Positions 7,564 to 12,112 of a DNA stretch of 12,112 nt are shown in pieces (the first letter of the stretch is position 1; each line of letters starts with the position of its first letter). The DNA is from Rickettsiales bacterium (GTDB lineage Bacteria > Pseudomonadota > Alphaproteobacteria > Rickettsiales > UBA998): positions 1 through 12,112 of the forward strand of contig JAIEPI010000186.1 of NCBI GenBank assembly GCA_019749855.1, written 5' to 3'. Both the position numbers and the translations under genes were made by a program. Under the pieces are notes generated by a model, which made no database searches, had not been told where the DNA came from, and saw only the letters and a program-made list of their open reading frames with translations.

Positions 7564-8212
7564 TGGGGGATACCTCTTTCCAATTCTTCAAAATGGTTTG
7601 TGGCAGCTGGCCTTCCCAGCGATTCACCACGGATTGATAATCCAGACGCTTTTTGAGCTTCACTTGCGGCACCAGCAGAAACATCACCACCGTGGTGAGG
7701 CCGCGCCCTGATTTGAGCGCGGATTCACTGGCTTTGCGGAAACCACCGCGCTTGCCCGTGCTGACACGCAGGGAATCCACCACCAGCAGGGAGATTTTCC
7801 CTGGGCGATAGACAAAGCGCAGCCGCCCCAGCGAATGCTCGGGGAAGTTTGACGGGTTAATCCGCTTTCCACCCACACCGCGCTTCGGAGCGGCTTCGGT
7901 GGGGATTGCCAGAAAGAACCCATCTTTGCTTTTGATGAGCGCACCTTCATTGAAAGCGCGGATCAGCTTCGGGGCTTTGGAAAATACCCAGCCCGCCGCT
8001 GAAATAGATTTCTGGCCTTTGGGATAGAGCTTGGCTTGCCAGCTTTTGGCGAGCTTATTGCCTAACCCTGCACCCGTCACTTGCCCCCGCAGGTCGTTCT
8101 TTATGCGTTCGGTCACCTCCGCCACGCCAGCAGTGACGGCGGCTTCCGCCGCCGCCTTTTGCTGCTCCATGAACTTATGAAGGTTTCCCGTGATAGCTGC
8201 TTCAATCCGCAT
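7547..8212 (-). CDS. DUF6441 family protein, neck/tail-completion candidate
   Basis: This 221-residue basic protein matches what I recall of the DUF6441 family from alphaproteobacterial prophages: an N-terminal Ala-rich helix (residues about 16-40), then LRGQVTGAGLGNKLAKSW (41-58), YPKGQKSISAAGWVFSKAP, FLAIPTEAAPKRGVGGKRI, PEHSLGRLRFVYRPGKISLLVVD, and FLLVPQVKLKKRLD near the end. No biochemical role is established that I know of. Its position between the head-tail joining protein and the tail terminator is the place of HK97 gp10-type completion proteins in other siphophages, which suggests a neck or tail-completion function. It overlaps the joining protein gene by 11 bases and the terminator gene by 17 bases; the ribosome site is weak (AGG about 9 bases upstream), so translation may depend on coupling. 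Confidence 0.8.
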   Translation of the reverse strand: MRIEAAITGNLHKFMEQQKAAAEAAVTAGVAEVTERIKNDLRGQVTGAGLGNKLAKSWQAKLYPKGQKSISAAGWVFSKAPKLIRAFNEGALIKSKDGFFLAIPTEAAPKRGVGGKRINPSNFPEHSLGRLRFVYRPGKISLLVVDSLRVSTGKRGGFRKASESALKSGRGLTTVVMFLLVPQVKLKKRLDYQSVVNRWEGQLPQTILKNWKEVSPNAEQT

Positions 8213-8513
8213 AACAATCGACCTGCCAGATTAACCGCTCTGGGTCGCGGCGCGGCCTTGCTTGCGTTTTGTAGGTGATGCCGTCGATCATGAACTGGTC
8301 ACCAGGCACGATGGTGGGGCAGTCAGAAACTTGGACTTCCACCACAAGGGTGGGAGTTTCAATCACTGACCCGCCCACATCCTGAAACACGTCTGGCGCA
8401 CGAATAATCACACGCACCGAACGGTTCGCACCTAACATTGGCAAGAAAAAGGCTGGCTTTGACAGGTTGCGGTCGTTGAAAAGAGCCTGAATCGCTGTGT
8501 CAAAAGCAGTCAT
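8202..8513 (-). CDS. Head-tail joining protein
   Basis: This 103-residue protein follows the capsid genes and has a profile typical of small head-tail joining proteins (lambda gpFII-like family): a short N-terminal helix (FDTAIQALFNDRNLS), then a compact beta domain with SVRVIIRAPDVFQ, LVVEVQVSDC, GDQFMIDGITYKTQ and a closing DPERLIWQVDCY strand. The role would be to occupy the bottom of the portal vertex after DNA packaging and form the interface for the tail. The start overlaps the preceding stop by one base (TAATG), and no clear ribosome site precedes it, so it is probably translated by reinitiation after the DUF2190 gene. The end overlaps DUF6441 by 11 bases. The assignment rests on size, profile and order. 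Confidence 0.75.
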   Translation of the reverse strand: MTAFDTAIQALFNDRNLSKPAFFLPMLGANRSVRVIIRAPDVFQDVGGSVIETPTLVVEVQVSDCPTIVPGDQFMIDGITYKTQARPRRDPERLIWQVDCYAD

Positions 8514-8848
8514 TAGCTAATGTACGCAGAGTTCAGGCGCACGTTGCCCACCGTATCGCCCGAAGCAGCGGCAGCGGTAGCAACCCCGATTAGCTTGTTC
8601 GTAGCAACTGTGGTCGTGCAGTTACGCGCCGCGTTGTCCCAGTAGATTAACGCGCCGACTGTCCATGCAGCACCCGTTGCTTTGGTCAACGTGAACACGC
8701 CGTCGGTGATAGCTTCCACCTCGGTGCTGATGGCGGCATCACCTGATGCCACACCAAAGAGGGAACCAACCAGCAAGCCTTGACCAGAAGTCAGGGCATA
8801 CGGGGCTGTGAGGGTCAGAGTTTTGCCCTCCATTACAAAGTTCTTCAT
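8513..8848 (-). CDS. DUF2190-type capsid-associated (decoration-like) protein
   Basis: This small 111-residue protein directly follows the major capsid gene. Its sequence is a run of short beta segments with Gly/Ala turns: GKTLTLTAPYAL, GQGLLVGSLFGVASGDAA, VEAITDGVFTLTKATGAAWTVGALIYWDN, LIGVATAAAASGDTVGNVRLN. That is the DUF2190 pattern, a family found beside capsid genes and thought to decorate or stabilise the capsid. I chose the ATG at 8848 because AAGGAG lies 6 bases upstream; an in-frame ATG at 8872 would fall inside the terminator T-run. The gene starts after an intrinsic terminator, so its mRNA must come from read-through or an unseen promoter. I found no convincing promoter in the 72-base gap. 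Confidence 0.83.
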   Translation of the reverse strand: MKNFVMEGKTLTLTAPYALTSGQGLLVGSLFGVASGDAAISTEVEAITDGVFTLTKATGAAWTVGALIYWDNAARNCTTTVATNKLIGVATAAAASGDTVGNVRLNSAYIS

Positions 8849-8870
8849 AGGATTCTCCTTTTTTAGATAC

Positions 8871-8894
8871 AAAAAAAGCGGCTCAAGAGCCGCT
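8871..8894 (-). terminator. Rho-independent terminator after the major capsid gene
   Basis: On the minus strand an 8-base perfect inverted repeat, AGCGGCTC/GAGCCGCT (8894-8887 with 8884-8877), is followed by seven T residues (8877-8871). It lies 27 bases past the capsid stop and 23 bases before the next start. The plus strand has no T-run after the hairpin, so it acts only leftward. It probably splits a highly abundant capsid transcript from the downstream neck and tail genes by partial termination. Confidence 0.85.
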
Positions 8895-8920
8895 GGGTTA
8901 CGTCGTCAGTTTGGAAAGGC

Positions 8921-10333
8921 TTATGCGCCTGGGTTTCTCCAGAAGCCGCGCCAGTCAATCGCTTTAGCCGCGAAATCGAGGCGTGCTTTCAGTTCCACAC
9001 CATCCACATCAAAGCCAACGCGACTTTCGAGATACACGCCTTCCTGACCTTCGAGATACGCATATTCAATCGTATCAATCTGGGCAGGATCTGCGGCGAG
9101 ATACCAAGAAATTGCCGAAGCTGCATCGAGGCGCGGTTCTGCGATCACCTGCAACTTATTAGCAAACGGATTGTAATCGCTGCTCTTGGTGTAGATGATG
9201 TTGGTCTGCGTCACGAATTGTTCGGCCACGGTTTCAATGGCGGCAGGCACCAGCAGATACTTAGCCATGACGTTGATAAAGCGTCCGTTCAAGCCTTTCT
9301 GCTTCCGCATACCTGCACGACCATCGCCCAGCGTTGCCACGCTGATGACTGCGCCAGCACCTGCAAGATTGCCGTGGTTGGCATGGAACAAGGCTGTTCC
9401 GTCACCCATCGTCGGGTTGCTGGTGATGATGCCCCATACCGTATCGCTTTCAAGGTCAGCGGCGGCACGGCCAAACATTTCAGGCAAGCGAGTGAATGCC
9501 CCCAGATCATCGTTGATGATGGTCTGACGGGTAACAGCCACGACCTTGCCGTAAGTGGCAAGCGCGTATTGTTCCCGTGCTTCACCCACCGTGCCGCGTT
9601 TGAATTCGCCCGACTCGTTCACCTTATCCAGCGAAGGCGCATCGCCCAGCTGTGTGCGTGCGATGGTCTTGAAATCGGGGTTGGTGGTTTGGCGGGAAAA
9701 CCCTTTGAAGGTTTGCGGTGCCGCTTCATAGGCACTGCGGAGGGTTTTATTCGCCACGTTTGCCAGAATGAACGGAAAATCACTGTTGGAATGCAATCCA
9801 CCGCGAGTTTCCAGCCCCAGCATCGCGCCTGCCACTTCCGATTTGGAAAGGCCACGCGCACGAATGCCGCGACGTTCGAGCATGTCGCGCCCAATTTCCA
9901 TCAGCGACATGCCGCGATACTCACGCGCACCATCATCCAGCTTGTATTTTTGCGGATCATGGCGGTGTAGCAGCGCATTTTCCACCATCGCACGCGCCGA
10001 ATCCATCTCATCACGCACGATAGACACATGCGGACGGATTTCATTGGCTGGGCTACTGCGGCGTTCCAGTTCATCCAATACCAGCTTGCGTGCCTGAGTG
10101 ACGGCAGTGCCATCATTCACCAGCTTTTGTGCGAAGGTATCGGGTAACATGGCTGCACGGGTGATTTTGGTGATTTCTGCTACGCGGCTCCGCTCCACCA
10201 ACGCGCCTTCGGCACGCAGCTGATCGGGTTGCGTAGTATCCGCCGCGTCTGCCTGTGTTTCAGCGGCGGCGGTTGCCAACGGATTCTCCGTGTGATCGGG
10301 GAAATCAGTCGGCTGGGTTTCATTGTACGTCAT
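8921..10333 (-). CDS. Possible nested product: scaffold-major capsid from an internal start (470 residues)
   Basis: Inside the fusion frame, residue Met196 (ATG at 10333-10331, MTYNETQPTDF) is preceded by AAAGGAG with 9 bases of spacing, a better ribosome site than that of many genes here. The residues just upstream (PHTFPCEILNYQPPKENRS) look like translated intergenic sequence. Initiation here would give a scaffold plus capsid protein without the protease, in the same frame. This would supply many capsid subunits and few protease copies, analogous to the nested Nu3 scaffold inside lambda gene C. Initiation at this site is inferred from the ribosome site, not shown. Confidence 0.6.
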   Translation of the reverse strand: MTYNETQPTDFPDHTENPLATAAAETQADAADTTQPDQLRAEGALVERSRVAEITKITRAAMLPDTFAQKLVNDGTAVTQARKLVLDELERRSSPANEIRPHVSIVRDEMDSARAMVENALLHRHDPQKYKLDDGAREYRGMSLMEIGRDMLERRGIRARGLSKSEVAGAMLGLETRGGLHSNSDFPFILANVANKTLRSAYEAAPQTFKGFSRQTTNPDFKTIARTQLGDAPSLDKVNESGEFKRGTVGEAREQYALATYGKVVAVTRQTIINDDLGAFTRLPEMFGRAAADLESDTVWGIITSNPTMGDGTALFHANHGNLAGAGAVISVATLGDGRAGMRKQKGLNGRFINVMAKYLLVPAAIETVAEQFVTQTNIIYTKSSDYNPFANKLQVIAEPRLDAASAISWYLAADPAQIDTIEYAYLEGQEGVYLESRVGFDVDGVELKARLDFAAKAIDWRGFWRNPGA

Positions 10334-10918
10334 AGAACGGTTCTCCTTTGGGGGTTGGTAGTTAAGAATCTCACACGGGAATGTGTGAGGGTTGGAACGG
10401 ATGCCAGCACCAGCATCCGCGCCGATAGGAACCAGCGAAATTTCGTATGGCTCCCAATCGACGGCACGGTAAAGCGGCACCGCGCCATCACTGCGAATGA
10501 CCTCGTATCGGTGGACACGGTAGCCAACGCTGACGTTGCGGATGATGCCATCCCGAATCTTGCGAAGTATGGATTCGCTTTCCTGGCCGCCGTCGATCTT
10601 CAGGCTGGCATAACCAAGCCCGTCCTCGATGCGTGCGCTGCCGCCCACCACCACGCCCTTGATATTCTCAAGCGCGAAGTCGCTATGGGTATCGAGTACG
10701 GGGGCAGCACCAGAGTTCAGCCTTCCGAGGCGCACGGAGGTGGGGTTCACCACCAGTTCCTCGTCATACATCTCATCGGCCATGAAATTGTAACGCCGCA
10801 CCACCGCGCCCGTGGTGAAAATGACATTGAACACGCGGTCTTCCGATTCCGCGTCCAGTGTCGCCATTCGCGTTTGTAGTGGCAGATTACTCGTTTGAAG
10901 GTTTGGTGGTTTGGTCAT
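8921..10918 (-). CDS. Prohead protease / major capsid protein fusion
   Basis: This single open frame encodes 665 residues with two functions. Residues about 25-165 match the S78 (U35) prohead protease family: H78 in DTHSD, S130 in RNVSVGY and E157 in WEPYEISLVP are the likely catalytic residues. A low-complexity, scaffold-like linker (about 175-240) and a helical delta-like region follow. The last 300 or so residues (TFKGFSRQTTNPDF to the end) form a capsid shell domain of the Mu gpT-like/fusion type, with REQYALATYGKVVAVTRQTIINDD and FHANHGN. The protease is expected to cleave the scaffold region during head maturation. I chose ATG 10918 because GGAG lies 8 bases upstream; the in-frame ATG at 11068 would overlap the portal by 182 bases. 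The chosen start overlaps the portal by 32 bases. Confidence 0.9.
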   Translation of the reverse strand: MTKPPNLQTSNLPLQTRMATLDAESEDRVFNVIFTTGAVVRRYNFMADEMYDEELVVNPTSVRLGRLNSGAAPVLDTHSDFALENIKGVVVGGSARIEDGLGYASLKIDGGQESESILRKIRDGIIRNVSVGYRVHRYEVIRSDGAVPLYRAVDWEPYEISLVPIGADAGAGIRSNPHTFPCEILNYQPPKENRSMTYNETQPTDFPDHTENPLATAAAETQADAADTTQPDQLRAEGALVERSRVAEITKITRAAMLPDTFAQKLVNDGTAVTQARKLVLDELERRSSPANEIRPHVSIVRDEMDSARAMVENALLHRHDPQKYKLDDGAREYRGMSLMEIGRDMLERRGIRARGLSKSEVAGAMLGLETRGGLHSNSDFPFILANVANKTLRSAYEAAPQTFKGFSRQTTNPDFKTIARTQLGDAPSLDKVNESGEFKRGTVGEAREQYALATYGKVVAVTRQTIINDDLGAFTRLPEMFGRAAADLESDTVWGIITSNPTMGDGTALFHANHGNLAGAGAVISVATLGDGRAGMRKQKGLNGRFINVMAKYLLVPAAIETVAEQFVTQTNIIYTKSSDYNPFANKLQVIAEPRLDAASAISWYLAADPAQIDTIEYAYLEGQEGVYLESRVGFDVDGVELKARLDFAAKAIDWRGFWRNPGA
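10341..10349 (-). promoter_or_regulatory. Internal ribosome binding site before the nested capsid start
   Basis: AAAGGAG on the minus strand (10349-10343) is close to a perfect Shine-Dalgarno match and is 9 bases from the in-frame ATG at 10333. A site this good inside a coding region, in the right frame and at a domain boundary, is unlikely to be chance. Confidence 0.65.
10370..10389 (-). repeat. Perfect 7-base inverted repeat (hairpin) upstream of the nested start
   Basis: CTCACAC (10370-10376) pairs with GTGTGAG (10383-10389) around a 6-base loop. It sits 21 bases upstream of the internal AAAGGAG on the minus strand, at the protease/scaffold boundary. There is no T-run after it, so it is not a terminator. 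It may be a relic of an intergenic region or may tune the nested start; either is inference. Confidence 0.55.
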
Positions 10919-12112
10919 TACTTGCTCCATCGTTAGGGGTTTGCACCACGCCGCTTTTCGCTGTGGTGCGTGGGTCGCTATCCAGCACCAAGCCAAAGGC
11001 ATCGAGTTTCTGCGCGGTGTCGGCGATTTCTTGCAGCTGCTGCTCGGGGTCGAATCCATGACGGGCAATCGCTTCTTTCAGCGTCAGCGTGCCGTTACGC
11101 ATCATCATGGTGTCGGCCTGCGCGTCTTTCAGCGGGTCGATCATCTCGAACTTGGGCGGTGTCCATGTCACCGCGTAGTCAATTTTGCTGATTTCCCCTG
11201 CGATAAAGGCGCGTTCGATAAACCGCCGCCACACGGGAGCGCAGACTTTCGGGATGAATACCTGCCAGCGCAGCATTTCAATCAGGCTACGGAACTCAAG
11301 CAACCCAGCCCGAAGCGAACTGTAATTCACTTGGGAAAGGTCGCCCGTCAGCTGCTCGTAAGTAATGCCAAGCCCTGCGGCTATGGCGTGCAGCTGCACC
11401 CGTTCATAGGATTCATAGTTCCCGTCACTGGTGGGATTGCCGAAGCGTATGTCCTCACCAGGATGCAGATACTCAATCATGCCAGGGCGGAACTGTTCCA
11501 CCCGCTGCGGTTCGCCACTTGTGCCACCGCTGGCGGCTTTGTTCACCACATTGCCGATGATGGGTCCATCCGAGCCGTTATTCTGCACCACGAAGGCGGC
11601 AAAGCAGGCTTCAATCTTTTTGCGCCACAATTCCGCGTCATCATAACCGTCAAGGTCACGCATCCGCACCATCGAGGGGGCATAAGCGGTCACACCGCGT
11701 GTTTGACCAGGACGGAGCTTGCGGAACACATGCACCACCATATCGGCAGGCACGCGCACGCTTTGAAAGCTGGCTTTACCGACAATCATTTCCCCAGGGT
11801 GCTGCGGCCACATCCAATAAGCCACGCGGCGGTTTTGTTTGTCGAACTCTATGCCTTGGCGAATAGTGTTGCCGTTCTCGCCCACGGTGGATTTTGCCGT
11901 GTCGAGGAAATCCGCTTCGAGGATCTGCAACTGAAGCGGCACGCGCATGGTGCTACTCAAGCCGCGATCACGGAATAGGATAAAACATTCGCCGCTTTCA
12001 TACATGGCTCGCGCTGCGAGTGCCTGAAGCCCGTAGAAATCCAGATCTCCATCCGCATCACAGAACTGGCACCATTCATTCCATGCCGCCATGATCTGCT
12101 TATTCAGGCGTT
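10887..12112 (-). CDS. Phage portal protein, lambda family (5' end beyond window)
   Basis: The frame is open to the right edge, so the gene is 5'-truncated; 407 residues are visible and full-length members are usually around 480-530. The visible part starts RLNKQIMAAWNEWCQFCDADG, which matches the lambda portal (gpB) INxxWxxWxxxxDaxG region, followed by LQALAARAMYESGECFILF. Near the C-terminus, SQVNYSSLRAGLLEFRSLIEMLRWQVFIPKV is the family's most recognisable segment. The protein forms the dodecameric ring at one capsid vertex through which DNA is packaged and released. The in-frame ATG at 12092 is internal, since homology continues upstream of it. The terminase and any head-completion genes are expected to the right, outside the window. 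The 3' end overlaps the protease-capsid gene by 32 bases. Confidence 0.94.
   Translation of the reverse strand, partial: RLNKQIMAAWNEWCQFCDADGDLDFYGLQALAARAMYESGECFILFRDRGLSSTMRVPLQLQILEADFLDTAKSTVGENGNTIRQGIEFDKQNRRVAYWMWPQHPGEMIVGKASFQSVRVPADMVVHVFRKLRPGQTRGVTAYAPSMVRMRDLDGYDDAELWRKKIEACFAAFVVQNNGSDGPIIGNVVNKAASGGTSGEPQRVEQFRPGMIEYLHPGEDIRFGNPTSDGNYESYERVQLHAIAAGLGITYEQLTGDLSQVNYSSLRAGLLEFRSLIEMLRWQVFIPKVCAPVWRRFIERAFIAGEISKIDYAVTWTPPKFEMIDPLKDAQADTMMMRNGTLTLKEAIARHGFDPEQQLQEIADTAQKLDAFGLVLDSDPRTTAKSGVVQTPNDGASNDQTTKPSNE

Noticed and set aside
9218..9970. A 250-codon plus-strand frame opposite the capsid gene, and similar long frames at 1391-2095, 3913-4605 and 10229-10879
   Set aside because: All are antisense to recognised structural genes and show no recognisable domains; they are read as shadows of the minus-strand codons.
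10919..11068. N-terminal extension of the protease-capsid fusion to the ATG at 11068
   Set aside because: It would overlap the portal gene by 182 bases and give a non-family-like leader; the ATG at 10918 has a good ribosome site.
10911..11978. A 355-codon open frame on the plus strand opposite the portal gene
   Set aside because: It is antisense to a clear lambda-family portal, has a His-rich, non-family-like composition and lacks a plausible context. Long antisense frames are common in this GC range.
1..12112. CRISPR arrays, tRNA or rRNA genes, insertion sequences or attachment sites
   Set aside because: No direct-repeat arrays, cloverleaf-like segments, transposase reading frames or flanking duplications were seen; structural phage genes fill nearly the whole window.

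Overview
This 12.1 kb window is the structural (head-to-tail) module of a siphovirus-type prophage or phage. Every convincing gene lies on the minus strand, so the module reads from the right edge (portal) to the left edge (tail-tip/host-specificity protein). No integrase, repressor, lysis, tRNA, rRNA, CRISPR or host gene is visible. The four distal tail genes (DUF2460, DUF2163, NlpC/P60 peptidase, large tail-tip protein) are in the order of gp12-gp13-gp14-gp15 of the Rhodobacter gene transfer agent (GTA). Together with DUF6441 and a moderately high GC content, this points to an alphaproteobacterial host. The genus cannot be read from the sequence.

Layout in transcription order (right to left). 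(1) Head: 5'-truncated lambda-type portal (10887-12112); a fused prohead protease/major capsid protein (8921-10918) with a well-placed internal ribosome binding site; a Rho-independent terminator directly after the capsid gene (8871-8894); a small DUF2190-type capsid-associated protein (8513-8848). (2) Neck: head-tail joining protein (8202-8513), DUF6441 protein (7547-8212), tail terminator-like protein (7126-7563). (3) Tail shaft: tail tube protein with an apparent inserted domain (5826-7100); tail assembly chaperone (5304-5816) with a longer product made by -1 frameshifting at GGGAAAC (5400-5406), reading on to 5011; tape measure protein (2859-5057). (4) Tail tip: DUF2460 (2257-2859), DUF2163 hub (1400-2260), NlpC/P60 peptidase (957-1403) and the first 325 residues of a GTA gp15-like protein (1-975, running off the left edge).

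The genes are tightly packed, with overlaps of 1 to 47 bases at most junctions and no gap above about 75 bases. They look like one leftward operon transcribed from beyond the right edge. The main partition visible inside it is the terminator after the capsid gene.

The points most worth attention are the frameshift that adds a Cys/His-rich extension to the tail chaperone, the nested scaffold-capsid start inside the protease-capsid fusion, the post-capsid terminator, the inserted domain in the tail tube protein, the conserved four-cysteine set in the hub protein, and the mosaic of a lambda-portal head with a GTA-like tail tip. The overall system is a recognisable phage module. I do not see an unprecedented defence or mobile system in it.
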